From Bacillus sp. AFS037270 (lineage in GTDB: Bacteria > Bacillota > Bacilli > Bacillales_B > DSM-18226): DNA of 64,000 nucleotides. A model generated the notes under the pieces. That model was not told the DNA's origin and searched no databases. It was given only the letters and a program-made list of their open reading frames with translations. Every line of letters begins with the position of its first letter. The stretch's first letter is position 1. The translations under genes were made by a program, and so were the position numbers. Positions 16,359-26,096 of this stretch are shown in pieces. The stretch is taken from the NCBI RefSeq assembly GCF_002585305.1, contig NZ_NUNF01000013.1:96728-160727 (forward strand), given 5' to 3'.

Positions 16359-18428
16359 TTATCTAGTAAACGCAGCAGGTACCCCGCCATCTACTGTCAA
16401 CATACAACCAGTTGTTCGATCTGATTTTGATGAAGCAAAGAATGCAATTGATTCTGCAATATCGCTAGGATAAATGTTTACTAGTAAAGTAGTACGTTTA
16501 CGATAGTGCTCTTCTAATTGATCAGGGTCAATGCCATAGGCTGCGGCACGCTCTTCACGCCATCTTGATCCCCAAATAGCTGAACCTTGAAGAACTGCAT
16601 CTGGAAGAACAGAGTTAACGCGAATGCCAAACTCGCCGCCTTCTGCTGCAATACATCTTGCCAAGTGAGTTTCTAGAGCTTTGACAGAGCTATATGCAGC
16701 TGCATTTTTACCAGCGTACACAGAGTTTTTTGAACCGATAAATACCATGTTACCGCCAATGCCTTGATCTTTCATTTGCTTGAACGCTTCGCGGGCAACT
16801 AAGAAGTAGCCTGTACCTAATACATTCATGTTCAAGTTCCACTCTTTAAGAGTTGTTTCATCGAATGGGCTAGATGTTGCCAAACCTGCATTATTAACAA
16901 TAATGTCAACTCCGCCAAATGTTAAAGCTGTTTGATCGAATGCAGCTTGAACCTGCTCTTCACTGGTAACATCCATCTTAACAGCAAGCGCACGGTCAGC
17001 TCCAAATTGTTCGTTAATTTCAGCGGCTACTTTTTCTGCACCTTCAAGGTTTAAGTCAGCTAGAACAACGGCAGCCCCTTCAGAGACAAGACGGCGTGCT
17101 GTTGCACTTCCAATTCCGCCTGCTCCTCCAGTAATAAATGCAACTTTTCTAGAGAATTCTGCTTCAGCTGGAGCAAGAGATAATTTATATAATTCTAATG
17201 GCCAGTATTCTACATTGTAGGATTCGTTTGCACTTAGAGAAACAAATTCACCTAGTGTAGTAGCGCCCTTCATAACAGCAATTGCACGGTGATATAATGC
17301 ACCACTGATCCTTGAGTTCTTAACGTCCTTACCAGTATTAACCATACCAACACCTGGAATTAGAATAACACGTGGTGCAGGCTCAAACATTTTGTCGCCT
17401 TCATTTTTATTTTGCTCATAATATTCTGTGTAAGACTGCTTAAAGCTTGCAACTCCTTCTTTCACACTAGCAATCAAGGCTTCAACATCTTTTGTTTGTG
17501 GATCCCAATTTACATAAAGTGGAACCATTTTTGTATGAACAAGATGGTCTGGGCATGCTGCACCAATTTGTGAAAGTTCTGGTGCATTGTAGCTGTTCAC
17601 AAATTGCAGTACATCTTCACCACGGTCGTAAGTTAAAAGCATTTTCTTCTCATCACTTACCGCGCCGCGGATTACTGGCAATACTTTTGCTAGAATGCTA
17701 GTTGCTTCTTCTTCAGAAAGAGATTGATATTTTTGTCCGCCAAATACAGAAGTTTCATCAATTCTTTCATTGATATATTGTTCTGCTTCATTAATAATTT
17801 GAATGGTTTTTGCGTATGCTTCCTCAGAAGTTTCTCCCCATGTTACAAGACCGTGTTTTTCCATTAATACTAGTTCTGCATTTGGGTTATTTAATACTCC
17901 CTGGGCGATCATTTTTGAAAGAGTAAATCCTGGGCGAATATATGGTACCCAAACAAAACGATTTCCAAAAATCTCCTCAGCTAATTGCTTACCATTGTCT
18001 GCGCAGCAAAGGCTAATAATCGCATCAGGATGTGTGTGATCCACGTGTTTGAAAGGTAAGAATGCATGCAATAATGTTTCGATCGATGCTCTTGGGTGCT
18101 TACTGTCAATCATACAATGAGACAAATAAGCAACCATGTCTTCGTCTGTCATTTCGTCACGTTCGAATAATGGACGAATGTCTTCTAAATTAAGACCAGT
18201 AAAATTGTTTGCTTTCATTGTTGCTAAATCCGAGCCGCTTCCTTTTACCCACATAACTTCAACATCACGACCGCGGAAATCTTTTTCAATTGTCTTCATG
18301 GAAGTGTTACCGCCGCCAAAGTTACATACGGCACGATCAGACCCAATTAAATTGGAACGATATACTAATTCTTCTACCCCTTTTGTTACCTGTGAAGCTG
18401 TTTCTTGATTCCAAAGATTCTGTACCAT
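16359..18428 (-). CDS. rhaEW: Rhamnulose-1-phosphate aldolase / lactaldehyde dehydrogenase fusion
   Basis: A 689-residue two-domain enzyme equal in length to B. subtilis RhaEW (YuxG). Residues 1-400 form a class II aldolase domain with zinc ligands in HVDHTHPDAI (His131, His133); it splits L-rhamnulose-1-phosphate into DHAP and L-lactaldehyde. From about residue 430 a short-chain dehydrogenase follows, with the nucleotide loop GGAGGIGSATARRL, NNAGLATS and the YSSVKA catalytic Tyr-x-x-x-Lys, oxidising lactaldehyde to lactate. The start has GGAGG 7 nt upstream. Its promoter (18476-18504) is nearly identical to that of lutA. RhaA and RhaB are not in this window. Confidence 0.95.
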   Translation of the reverse strand: MVQNLWNQETASQVTKGVEELVYRSNLIGSDRAVCNFGGGNTSMKTIEKDFRGRDVEVMWVKGSGSDLATMKANNFTGLNLEDIRPLFERDEMTDEDMVAYLSHCMIDSKHPRASIETLLHAFLPFKHVDHTHPDAIISLCCADNGKQLAEEIFGNRFVWVPYIRPGFTLSKMIAQGVLNNPNAELVLMEKHGLVTWGETSEEAYAKTIQIINEAEQYINERIDETSVFGGQKYQSLSEEEATSILAKVLPVIRGAVSDEKKMLLTYDRGEDVLQFVNSYNAPELSQIGAACPDHLVHTKMVPLYVNWDPQTKDVEALIASVKEGVASFKQSYTEYYEQNKNEGDKMFEPAPRVILIPGVGMVNTGKDVKNSRISGALYHRAIAVMKGATTLGEFVSLSANESYNVEYWPLELYKLSLAPAEAEFSRKVAFITGGAGGIGSATARRLVSEGAAVVLADLNLEGAEKVAAEINEQFGADRALAVKMDVTSEEQVQAAFDQTALTFGGVDIIVNNAGLATSSPFDETTLKEWNLNMNVLGTGYFLVAREAFKQMKDQGIGGNMVFIGSKNSVYAGKNAAAYSSVKALETHLARCIAAEGGEFGIRVNSVLPDAVLQGSAIWGSRWREERAAAYGIDPDQLEEHYRKRTTLLVNIYPSDIAESIAFFASSKSDRTTGCMLTVDGGVPAAFTR

Positions 18429-18475
18429 CCGAAATCCTCCGTTTGTTTGTATTTATGTTTGTTATCTTCTGTTTT

Positions 18476-18504
18476 ATTATAATATATGTTTGTTTATTTT
18501 TGAA
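18476..18504 (-). promoter_or_regulatory. rhaEW promoter with embedded AAACAAACA operator
   Basis: On the minus strand a TTCAAA -35 (18499-18504), a 17-bp spacer and a TATAAT -10 (18476-18481) lie 48 nt from the start codon. The spacer contains AAACAAACA, and a further AACAAACA pair lies in the leader. The same promoter and spacer motif precede lutA at 22649-22677, so one repressor, probably DeoR-type, is inferred to control both. Confidence 0.75.
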
Positions 18505-18545
18505 TAAAAAGTTCATAAATCTTTCATTTTTTTTGTTTTACTACT

Positions 18546-19508
18546 CTAACCCAAAGAAATTGGTGTCCCGCTTAGGGCAGATTGATTGGCTGCAAGTGTG
18601 ACATGATGCGTTTTTAAGGCATCTTGGTAGGTTGATAATATGTTAGAAGTATCTCCGGTACGGACAGCATTTAGAAAAATTTGATTCTCTTTGATGTAAG
18701 GATTTGATTCTTCTTTAAATTCTTCCACTCTATTACCTTTGACCACTCGTAATAAATCATGACGTAGTTCAATGACCCCTTCTTCTGAGTATATCTCAAG
18801 TCCAACCCTGCCAGAGTTTGGCAGGATACACGTGTTGGATATAGTTGCAATGATTCCATTTTCTAGCTTCATGGTGACACTGCCAATATCGGACACCGTC
18901 GTTCCCTCTACCTTTCCCTGCATGATTTGATTATTAAAAGCGGCATATACTTCGTTAATATCGCCACATAAATAACGTAATAAGTCAACAATATGTGTCG
19001 TCTGTTCTACAAATTGCCCACCTGATTTAAGTACATCTCTCCACCAAGGAACCATCGGCATGTTTCCCATCCAATATCCGAGTGCCATCCCGACGTGACG
19101 GTCATGAAGGAGTGATAGTGCTCTCTTCGTTGTATCTTTGTAACGCCAGTTGTATCCAACTGAAGTAATAAGTCCCTTTTCTGCTATTTTTCTTGCAATT
19201 TCATCTGGCTCTTCATTCATCGCAAGCGGCTTTTCCACAAAGAATGGGATATTCCTTTCAATTAAGGCATGTTCAATTGCCCCATGAGCATATGGTGGAA
19301 CGCAAATATATACAGCATCTAATTTTTGCTTGTCTAACATCTCCTCCACATTTGTATATCCAGTGGCATTTGACCAATTCCTCGCCTCTTTCTCAGCCTT
19401 TTCTAGACTTGTTCCACAAAATGCTGTAACATCCACTCCATTCATTTCCCCTAAAATACTTGCATGAGTTTTGGTAAACCAGCCCGTACCAACAAAACCA
19501 ACCTTCAT
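18546..19508 (-). CDS. Gfo/Idh/MocA family oxidoreductase
   Basis: 320 residues. The Rossmann N-terminus MKVGFVGTGWFTKTHA binds NAD(P); the family motif EKPLA occurs near residue 93, followed by a GFO_IDH_MocA C-terminal domain. The substrate is probably a sugar or sugar acid but cannot be identified. It begins with an AAAGGAG site 7 nt upstream and has a cre-like box about 37 nt upstream; it ends just before the rhaEW promoter, so it is transcribed separately from lutABC and possibly reads into rhaEW. Its place among rhamnose genes suggests a role in rhamnose or uronate metabolism (inference). Confidence 0.8.
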   Translation of the reverse strand: MKVGFVGTGWFTKTHASILGEMNGVDVTAFCGTSLEKAEKEARNWSNATGYTNVEEMLDKQKLDAVYICVPPYAHGAIEHALIERNIPFFVEKPLAMNEEPDEIARKIAEKGLITSVGYNWRYKDTTKRALSLLHDRHVGMALGYWMGNMPMVPWWRDVLKSGGQFVEQTTHIVDLLRYLCGDINEVYAAFNNQIMQGKVEGTTVSDIGSVTMKLENGIIATISNTCILPNSGRVGLEIYSEEGVIELRHDLLRVVKGNRVEEFKEESNPYIKENQIFLNAVRTGDTSNILSTYQDALKTHHVTLAANQSALSGTPISLG

Positions 19509-19544
19509 AGAAATCTCTCCTTTTTTTAAGTTTCTACCAATAAA

Positions 19545-19558
19545 TTAAACGCTTTCAT
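19545..19558 (-). promoter_or_regulatory. CcpA cre-like box
   Basis: On the minus strand this reads ATGAAAGCGTTTAA, matching cre at 12 of 14 positions when aligned from TGAAAGCG. It lies upstream of the Gfo/Idh gene. Confidence 0.5.
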
Positions 19559-19582
19559 ATTTCCTGAGACAAAAAAGAAAAG

Positions 19583-19638
19583 TTGCTCCTAGAAATAAAG
19601 CTGTCCTGAAAACATCAATTGACATGATCTCTTCGAAC
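19583..19638 (-). terminator. Probable terminator of lutABC
   Basis: On the minus strand AAGGCTGT and ACAGCTTT can pair around a 30-nt loop that itself contains an inverted ATCA/TGAT element, followed by TTTATTTC. It starts about 20 nt after lutC. The long loop makes the call moderate. Confidence 0.5.
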
Positions 19639-19659
19639 AGCCTTAATTTTTATTTCCTA

Positions 19660-20379
19660 TTATAGATCATTAATAACGATATAAGTTGCTTTTACTGGTC
19701 CATGTACACCCACAACAAGGTTTAACTCAATGTCAGCTGAATTACTTGGTCCAGTTATAAAATTAATACATGATGCAACATGCCCTGTTTTTTGATGGAT
19801 CTCTCTCATCTTTTGAGCTGCTTGTGTCATTCTAGGAACAATTGAACTTTTTGGAATTAGGGCAATATACGTACTTGGTAAAAAGCTTACGGTCCGTCCT
19901 TTATTCTCATCGCTGAATAAAACAACTGTTCCCGATTCTGCTAGTGTGATTTCACTGATGGTTATACCGACATTAGCCTGTTCTGCTTTAGCGATGTTTT
20001 CTTCGCCTTTTGTATGATCCCATTCATACACATCGATATTATGATTTGGCCATTCTTGCTTCATTAAAGAATCGAGGCCCCACTGGGAAAAACGCTCATC
20101 CTTCCAAGTAACAATGGGACCACCGCCGTAATTTGTGACGACTTCATTAAGTGTCGATGATAACTCCCTGCTATCTGTTGAATAAATAGTCGTATGGATT
20201 TTCTTACAATGTTCTTTTAATACTTCTAACAATTCATCTTGTGTAGCATCTTTTAAAACCTCATCCTGAGGGCGGAATTTCCAGTTTGGTTTCTCCACAG
20301 GTTTAGAGATTCGCGGCCGTCCAAGTCTTGTGGCAATTTGATTAAGAAAGGCTTCACGATTTTGTATTGCTCCTGCCAT
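19660..20379 (-). CDS. lutC: L-lactate utilisation protein LutC
   Basis: 239 residues with the LUD domain (YkgG type), the third component of the LutABC iron-sulfur L-lactate dehydrogenase complex that oxidises L-lactate to pyruvate. Visible family segments are NVGITISEITLAESGTVVL, the PSTYIALIP stretch and the SNSADIELN motif. The ATG at 20379 is one base after the lutB stop and has AAGGGGG 8 nt upstream, so I prefer it over the frame's earlier ATG at 20400. It is the last gene of the operon. Confidence 0.92.
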   Translation of the reverse strand: MAGAIQNREAFLNQIATRLGRPRISKPVEKPNWKFRPQDEVLKDATQDELLEVLKEHCKKIHTTIYSTDSRELSSTLNEVVTNYGGGPIVTWKDERFSQWGLDSLMKQEWPNHNIDVYEWDHTKGEENIAKAEQANVGITISEITLAESGTVVLFSDENKGRTVSFLPSTYIALIPKSSIVPRMTQAAQKMREIHQKTGHVASCINFITGPSNSADIELNLVVGVHGPVKATYIVINDL

Positions 20380-20380
20380 A

Positions 20381-21805
20381 TTATTGGCCCCCTTTTTCAC
20401 GGTTTTTAAACCAATCTCTGAATCTTTCTTTATTTGGTGCCGGGAAATCGCGGATATCGGTCCAAGCTTTTAAAGGTCCTGGGCCTTTGTAAATTTTATC
20501 CCCTACCGTAAAAGGGTTCATTGCCGTTGGAGCAATTTTTGAACCAATTTTATAGAGTGTCGGTGAAGCCGCACCTAGTCCAAACGCCTTCATTGCTAGC
20601 TTTTCTGAGATCGGTGCTTTGCCTTCTTTTTCTACTATTACTTCTCGATGCTTATGAAGAAGGTTGTGCAACGGAATCTTTACTGGACAAACTTCGGTAC
20701 AGGCCCCGCAAAGTGTCGATGCATAAGGAAGTTCTTTGTAATCATCATAACCGCCTAATAATGGTGACAAGACTGCTCCAATTGGTCCTGCATAAATGGA
20801 TCCATAGGAATGGCCTCCGACATGACGATACACGGGACAAACATTGACACATGCTGCACAGCGGATACATTGGAGAACGGATTGAAATTCTCCGCCAAGG
20901 ATATTAGACCTGCCATTATCCACAATAACTAGGTGAAATTCTTCCGGACCATCCACATCCAATTCCTCTCTTGGTCCTGTTAGTACCGTGATATAACTTG
21001 TTAACTTTTGTCCAACTGCACTTCTAGTTAATAGGGAAACAAGAACTTCCATCTCCTCAAAGGTTGGAACAATACGCTCCATTCCCATTACAGTAATTTG
21101 TGTCTTTGGTAAGGCTGTAACTAAATCCGCGTTCCCTTCATTTGTGACAAGACTGAATGATCCTGTCTCGGCGACAGCAAAGTTACAGCCAGTGATTCCG
21201 ATATCTGCAGTCAAATATTCCTGACGCAGCGTTTCCCTTGCATGCCAAGCCAATTCCTCCGGTTTGGATGTCTTTGTGTAACCAAGCTTTTCTGTAAATA
21301 CATCCCTGATTTGCTCTTTATTTTTATGTAAAGCAGGGACGACAATATGGGACGGCGGATCGTGGTCATCCACTTGGAGGATGTATTCTCCAAGGTCGGT
21401 TTCAATCACCTGGCAGCCTTCTTGCTCCAACATACCATTTAAGCTGATTTCCTCGGTTACCATTGATTTTGATTTAACTATTTTTTTAGCATTTTTTTGC
21501 TGAACAATGCCTCTAATATATTCATTGGCTTCTTCTTTTGTTTGGGCAAAAAATACATGCCCGCCCCGTTTTGCCACATTTTCACTTAATTGCTCTAAAT
21601 AATAATCCAGGTGCTCTAAAACATGCTGACGGATTTCTTCCCCATGTGAGCGCCAGTCTTCCCAATTTCCTAGTTCTTCAGCGGCAACACGTCTTTTTAC
21701 ACCCATTCCGTCTTGCGCACTGGCCACTGCCCCGCGCATAAAGGAATCGTGAATCCCATTATCAACGCGCTCCTTAAATTGCTGGTCGCTGATTTTCATT
21801 GCCAT
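20381..21805 (-). CDS. lutB: L-lactate utilisation protein LutB, iron-sulfur subunit
   Basis: 474 residues: an N-terminal LUD domain ([18 protein letters not shown]) and a C-terminal ferredoxin-like part with two 4Fe-4S motifs, [12 protein letters not shown] and CGACTEVCP. It carries electrons in the LutABC lactate-oxidising complex at the membrane face. It lies 51 nt after lutA with a GGGGGAAG ribosome site, in the conserved order lutA-lutB-lutC. Here the operon stands beside rhaEW, whose product is lactate. Confidence 0.94.
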   Translation of the reverse strand: MAMKISDQQFKERVDNGIHDSFMRGAVASAQDGMGVKRRVAAEELGNWEDWRSHGEEIRQHVLEHLDYYLEQLSENVAKRGGHVFFAQTKEEANEYIRGIVQQKNAKKIVKSKSMVTEEISLNGMLEQEGCQVIETDLGEYILQVDDHDPPSHIVVPALHKNKEQIRDVFTEKLGYTKTSKPEELAWHARETLRQEYLTADIGITGCNFAVAETGSFSLVTNEGNADLVTALPKTQITVMGMERIVPTFEEMEVLVSLLTRSAVGQKLTSYITVLTGPREELDVDGPEEFHLVIVDNGRSNILGGEFQSVLQCIRCAACVNVCPVYRHVGGHSYGSIYAGPIGAVLSPLLGGYDDYKELPYASTLCGACTEVCPVKIPLHNLLHKHREVIVEKEGKAPISEKLAMKAFGLGAASPTLYKIGSKIAPTAMNPFTVGDKIYKGPGPLKAWTDIRDFPAPNKERFRDWFKNREKGGQ

Positions 21806-21856
21806 CTATTCTTCCCCCATTTCAAGCAATCTCGTATTTGGTCATCAAAAAATCTA

Positions 21857-22573
21857 TTAGCGGCTATTTAATACTTCCGCAATATGCAGAACCTTAATCG
21901 GTTTTCCTTTGCGATCAATCCGTCCGCCAATATTCATCAAACAGCCTGCATCCGCACCAATTAAGTAATCGGCCTCTGTTTCTTCAACATGGCAAACCTT
22001 TTCATCGACCATTTGCTCAGAGATTTGTGTCATCTTAACAGAGAAGGTTCCTCCGAATCCACAGCATTGTTCTTTTCCTGGTAATTCGGTAAACTCTAAT
22101 CCTTTGACATTATTTAATAGAATCATTGGTGCTCTTTTAACACCTAGTAATCTTGTCATATGGCATGAGGTATGATAGGTAGCTTTCCCCTCAAATTTTG
22201 CCCCCACATCTTCTACTTTTAATACATCAACAATGAATTGCGTGAGTTCGTATGTTTTCTCTGCCAGTTTTTTGGCCTTCGGTTCCCAAATCGGATCTCC
22301 TTTAAAAATATGAGGATATTCATGGAACATAAAGGCACATGAGCCTGATGGAGACACCACATATTCAGCATGCTGAAAGGTGTCAATCATCCGCTTCATT
22401 GCTTCTTTGGATTCTTTTGTATAACCACTATTATAAGCTGGCTGACCACAGCATACTTGGGATTCCGGAAATTCAATCTCACAGCCTAGTCTCTCAAGCA
22501 GTTCAACTGTTGCCTTTCCTACATTACTCTGGAACATATCTACAAGGCACGTTGCAAATAAACTTACCTTCAT
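21857..22573 (-). CDS. lutA: L-lactate utilisation protein LutA
   Basis: 238 residues with two CCG (cysteine-rich) domains, each ligating an iron-sulfur cluster: [11 protein letters not shown] near residue 41 and [12 protein letters not shown] near residue 170, plus single cysteines such as HTSCHMTRL. It is the first gene of lutABC. The promoter at 22649-22677 copies that of rhaEW, which implies induction by the rhamnose pathway rather than only by lactate. Confidence 0.94.
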   Translation of the reverse strand: MKVSLFATCLVDMFQSNVGKATVELLERLGCEIEFPESQVCCGQPAYNSGYTKESKEAMKRMIDTFQHAEYVVSPSGSCAFMFHEYPHIFKGDPIWEPKAKKLAEKTYELTQFIVDVLKVEDVGAKFEGKATYHTSCHMTRLLGVKRAPMILLNNVKGLEFTELPGKEQCCGFGGTFSVKMTQISEQMVDEKVCHVEETEADYLIGADAGCLMNIGGRIDRKGKPIKVLHIAEVLNSR

Positions 22574-22648
22574 TTTTTCTCCATCCCTTCAAATGAAGCT
22601 AAAAAACCTGATGAAATCGGCTTTTTGTTTTTATTTATTTTTGTTTTA

Positions 22649-22677
22649 ATTATATTACATGTTTGTTTGTTTTTGAA
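22649..22677 (-). promoter_or_regulatory. lutA promoter, twin of the rhaEW promoter
   Basis: TTCAAA (22672-22677), 17-bp spacer and TATAAT (22649-22654) on the minus strand. The spacer contains AAACAAACA. A 21-base block including the -35 box differs from the rhaEW copy at a single base. Confidence 0.75.
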
Positions 22678-22689
22678 TAGTTATCTTCT

Positions 22690-22730
22690 AATAAAAAAAT
22701 AAATCGACAGATGCATAGCATCTATCGATT
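22690..22730 (-). terminator. Rho-independent terminator
   Basis: A 13-bp stem (22702-22714 with 22718-22730, one G-U pair) and 3-nt loop are followed on the minus strand by TATTTTTTT. The stem begins within the last bases of the GH43 gene and ends the transcript from the transporter genes. Confidence 0.87.
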
Positions 22731-23601
22731 AAATCTTAACCTCTAATTTTCCGTTTTGCTCCTCAACTAGTAAAAAAACTGGACGTTCTTTCGGAGTTTG
22801 ATTGGGCGCATGAATGGTCAGCATTAATTCATTTTTTAATGTTTTAAATAACATGCCGTGCCCTCCGTCTTCATCCATTAATGGCTGCTCCTCGTGAATC
22901 CACGGTCCATCGATTGTTCCTGTTAATGATCGGGCCATCCCAACAGCATAACCACGTGCACTCCTACTCGACCATAACATTAATAAACCGTTATTTTGTG
23001 TCCGATAGAGGAATGGACCATCTGTAACATAATCTTTCTCTCCCCGCACAGGAATTGTCCACTCTGCATCAGAAGCCTTAATCAAAACAATTGGGTCCCC
23101 GATTGCATTTTTAAAATCTGAAGCTAATCGAACAGCACAAATTTCTCCGTCGTGGACCTGTAGCCACTCGTGACAAAAGATGAGCCAAGGATTATTGCGA
23201 TCATCTATAAATAAGGTTCCATCTAGGCATTCCCAATTCCGGGGAGTAACAGGCTCCTCTGTCAGTGGATGAAAAGGACCTAAAGGATTCTCGGATACTA
23301 GTATTTGGGTCCCGCGGCATTTTCCATCTGCTTTAAAACTAGCAAACATAAAATATTGCCCCTGATGATAAAAAACTTCAGGGGCCCAAAAATGTTGATC
23401 GGCCCAAAATTCAGCGTCTGGCCGAAAAACTTGATAAGGCCCTTCCCAGTTTTCTAAGTCACTGCTTTTATAAGCATTGAAACCTGTCGCTGGTCCATCC
23501 CAGACATTTTCATCAGTAGTGCCATACAAGTAATAAGTGTTAGAGTCCCTGTCTGATAGAATAAAAGGATCCCTAATGCGGATATCATTCTTTTTTAACA
23601 A
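22729..23601 (-). CDS. GH43 family glycoside hydrolase
   Basis: 290 residues forming the five-bladed beta-propeller of GH43/GH117-like enzymes: RIRDPFI holds the likely catalytic base Asp11, HFWAPEVFYHQGQYFMFAS and WECLDGTLFID follow, and DYVTDGPFLYR marks the third blade. Start is TTG with GGGAGG upstream. There is no signal peptide, so it acts on imported oligosaccharides, probably removing arabinose or galactose decorations from pectin side chains. It follows the esterase gene by 45 nt and is the last gene of the run from the second SBP. Substrate is inferred. Confidence 0.8.
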   Translation of the reverse strand: MLKKNDIRIRDPFILSDRDSNTYYLYGTTDENVWDGPATGFNAYKSSDLENWEGPYQVFRPDAEFWADQHFWAPEVFYHQGQYFMFASFKADGKCRGTQILVSENPLGPFHPLTEEPVTPRNWECLDGTLFIDDRNNPWLIFCHEWLQVHDGEICAVRLASDFKNAIGDPIVLIKASDAEWTIPVRGEKDYVTDGPFLYRTQNNGLLMLWSSRSARGYAVGMARSLTGTIDGPWIHEEQPLMDEDGGHGMLFKTLKNELMLTIHAPNQTPKERPVFLLVEEQNGKLEVKI

Positions 23602-23646
23602 ATCCTTTCCTCCCTTTGTTGATAATAGTTTAAAGAATTTAATTGT

Positions 23647-24438
23647 TTAAAATCCCTGTTTCCTCAACCATAATTCACATAGTCTTGGCCATTCTCTAGC
23701 CTCGGGATGTTCTTCAGCCAAACCTAACCCGTGCCTGCCACTTTCGAAGATATGAAGGTCAAAAGGAACTTTATGACGGCTTAATCGCGCTGCAAACTTT
23801 AAACTATTTTCGACAGGTACGGAGGCATCGTCGGCTGTATGCCATAAAAATGCCGGTGGAGTTTCCTCTGTAATTTGATTTTCATTGGATAATAGTTCAA
23901 CTAATTCAGCTTCTGGTTTTTCACCTAATAAATTTAATCGACTTCCTTCGTGCGTATATTCTCCCATCGAGATTACGGGATAACAAAGAACCATCAAATC
24001 AGGACGGCTGCTATACCGTTCGACAGGGTCTTCTGCAACCGGGTTTCCAAAATCATAATGATTTCCCGCACTTGATGCAAGATGTCCACCAGCAGAGAAA
24101 CCAAGAATTCCTACACGTTTGGGATCTAGATTCCAATCTGCAGCATGAGATCGAACCATTCGGATTGCTCGTTTCGCATCATTTAATGGAATAGGATGTT
24201 TGTAAGGTGCGACCCGATAGTTGAGCACTACAGCTGAAATTCCAATTGAATTTAACCATTCTGCAACCGGGTAAGCCTCATGTTCTGCTCGTCTTTCATA
24301 AGCTCCACCTGCGGCAACGATCATAACAGGAAAGGGTCCAGGTCCTTCGAGCAAATATGGTTGAATGCTCGGGGCACCTTCATTTGGTACTTTTTCTTCA
24401 AGGTTTATATCTTCCCGAAGCGGTATTATTTCAATCAT
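23647..24438 (-). CDS. Alpha/beta hydrolase, probable carbohydrate esterase
   Basis: 263 residues. Motifs: AGGAYERRAEHE (an oxyanion-hole region different from the usual HGGG), the nucleophile elbow GFSAGGHLA, the acid near HTADDASVPVENS and the His in ESGRHGLGL. This resembles bacterial acetyl esterases of xylan and pectin loci (BD-FAE/AxeA-like). It is cytosolic (no signal peptide) and sits between a YesL-like gene and GH43, so it probably removes acetyl groups from imported oligosaccharides. GGAGGAG precedes the ATG. Confidence 0.78.
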   Translation of the reverse strand: MIEIIPLREDINLEEKVPNEGAPSIQPYLLEGPGPFPVMIVAAGGAYERRAEHEAYPVAEWLNSIGISAVVLNYRVAPYKHPIPLNDAKRAIRMVRSHAADWNLDPKRVGILGFSAGGHLASSAGNHYDFGNPVAEDPVERYSSRPDLMVLCYPVISMGEYTHEGSRLNLLGEKPEAELVELLSNENQITEETPPAFLWHTADDASVPVENSLKFAARLSRHKVPFDLHIFESGRHGLGLAEEHPEAREWPRLCELWLRKQGF

Positions 24439-24502
24439 TCTTTCTCCTCCATTTTTTTTTAACCTATTCTACAACATTTTGCAGCCACGTTTCTAAACAC
24501 CC

Positions 24503-24533
24503 AAAAATCGGGCAGCCACTAAGGAGCCCGATT
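24503..24533 (-). terminator. Rho-independent terminator
   Basis: On the minus strand AATCGGGC, a 12-nt loop and GCCCGATT are followed by TTTTTGGG. It starts right after the YesL-like gene and may only partly stop transcription into the esterase and GH43 genes. Confidence 0.75.
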
Positions 24534-24534
24534 C

Positions 24535-25179
24535 CTATATACCTTGTTCTTGTAGAAAAACTTCATGCTTACGTTGAATTTTGTTAAACGCGTTACATGC
24601 CGGTTTCATGAATAACATTGCTAATAAATTCCCGCTAAATAAGATACAGATAGGCGGTACATAGGAAAGAACAAAACAGATTCCAAAACTTCCAATTAAC
24701 ATATAAAGAGTAGATAAAGGATTCATAATCATAACAAAAAATGAATTCTTGATTACATCCGTTAGTTTCATCTCGTAATGGACAAAAATCGGAATGAGGT
24801 AAAATAGCGTACATACAAAAATAAAGGTGATGATGAATAATGGTATATAGAGAAATGTAGCCATACTTTTTGCTGCGTTTTGGATGAATAACAGATCTGC
24901 ATATAACACCAATCCTGCAGCCACTATAAACACTCCGAGAAAATTGCTTTTTACAAATTCTTTTTTATAAGAAGCCCAGAAGGTTTTGACAATCGAAACC
25001 TCCTCTTCGCCCAGCATCCATTTTCGCACAACTGCAAACATCGCCACAGTAGAAGGAAAAAAGCCGAAAACACCCAGACCAAGAATAGTAGAAGCAATCC
25101 ATAATAAATTTAATAAAGCTAGTTTCGAGATCCAATCCATCAGTTTATAAATACCGCCTAAAATACTCGAAGTTTCCAT
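24535..25179 (-). CDS. YesL/YesV family membrane protein (DUF624)
   Basis: 214 residues with about five hydrophobic segments (for example LALLNLLWIASTILGLGVF, FLGVFIVAAGLVLYADLLF, FIITFIFVCTLFYLIPIF and YMLIGSFGICFVLSY). DUF624 proteins accompany sugar ABC importers in Bacilli; their job is unknown and may be in transporter assembly. The start ATG at 25179 is 6 nt from AGGAGG; an earlier in-frame ATG (25185) abuts the AGGAGG. It follows the YesQ gene by 74 nt. A paralogue is at 33561-34190. Confidence 0.82.
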   Translation of the reverse strand: METSSILGGIYKLMDWISKLALLNLLWIASTILGLGVFGFFPSTVAMFAVVRKWMLGEEEVSIVKTFWASYKKEFVKSNFLGVFIVAAGLVLYADLLFIQNAAKSMATFLYIPLFIITFIFVCTLFYLIPIFVHYEMKLTDVIKNSFFVMIMNPLSTLYMLIGSFGICFVLSYVPPICILFSGNLLAMLFMKPACNAFNKIQRKHEVFLQEQGI

Positions 25180-25253
25180 AACCATCCTCCTTCTGAATTT
25201 TCAAAAAGTTGATCAAGCCCTGCCACTCCTATATTAAGGGGTGGCACGAATCA

Positions 25254-26093
25254 TCAACCTTTTAATCCGCTTGTACTGATTCCCTCCACAACATATCTTT
25301 GGAAGATAAAGAAGATAACAAAGACAGGAACCAAGGTAACTACAGACATGGCAAACATGGCACCCCAGTTAGAAACGGTTTCATTACTTAAGAACATATT
25401 TAGTGCCATTGAAACGGTATATTTTGCGGGACTGTTTAAGTATAATACCGGTCCTAATAAGGAATCCCAAGTCCAATAGAAGGAGAAAATCGCCGCCGTT
25501 GCCAAGGCCGGTTTAATTAATGGCAAGATGATTTTATAGAAAATATTAAAGGTATTACACCCATCAATAGTTGCAGCTTCATCCAATTCTCTTGGAATCG
25601 TGCGGATAAATTGAACTAGTAAGAAAATAAAGAATGGATGTCCAAAGTATGCTGGTATTGCAATCGGTTTAATCGAGTTAAGCCACCCAAGTTTTGAAAA
25701 GATGATATATTGCGGGACCATGACAACCTCATATGGCAGCATCAGTGTTACCATCATAAGTCCAAACCAGAGTGCTTTACCTTTAAATTCTAATCTTGCA
25801 AAACCAAAGGCAATTAAAGACGATGAAATAACTTGACCAATCAAGGTTACGATAACCAGGACCGCAGTATTTTTTATAAACACTCCAAATGAATTACCGC
25901 CAATCCCCTTCCAGCCTTCAGCAAAGTTATCTAATATAAATGGATCAGGTATTAGTGATTTGGCTGTTACGAAGATGGCATTACTTTCTTTAAACGAACT
26001 CATCAGAAGCCAAATAACCGGATAAAGCATTAGGACTGCAAATCCACCTACAAGGATATGATAAGTCCACCATTTTACTGATTTTATCCGCAT
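25254..26093 (-). CDS. yesQ: Carbohydrate ABC importer permease (YesQ-like)
   Basis: 279 residues, six predicted membrane segments, MalG type. The cytosolic EAA loop reads [31 protein letters not shown], the coupling site for the ATPase. With YesP and the solute-binding protein it imports rhamnogalacturonan oligosaccharides (established for the B. subtilis system; here inferred). Start is 3 nt after the YesP stop, with AAGGAGG. No ATPase gene is present in the window; the shared MsmX-type ATPase is the expected motor. Confidence 0.88.
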   Translation of the reverse strand: MRIKSVKWWTYHILVGGFAVLMLYPVIWLLMSSFKESNAIFVTAKSLIPDPFILDNFAEGWKGIGGNSFGVFIKNTAVLVIVTLIGQVISSSLIAFGFARLEFKGKALWFGLMMVTLMLPYEVVMVPQYIIFSKLGWLNSIKPIAIPAYFGHPFFIFLLVQFIRTIPRELDEAATIDGCNTFNIFYKIILPLIKPALATAAIFSFYWTWDSLLGPVLYLNSPAKYTVSMALNMFLSNETVSNWGAMFAMSVVTLVPVFVIFFIFQRYVVEGISTSGLKG

Positions 26094-26096
26094 ACG

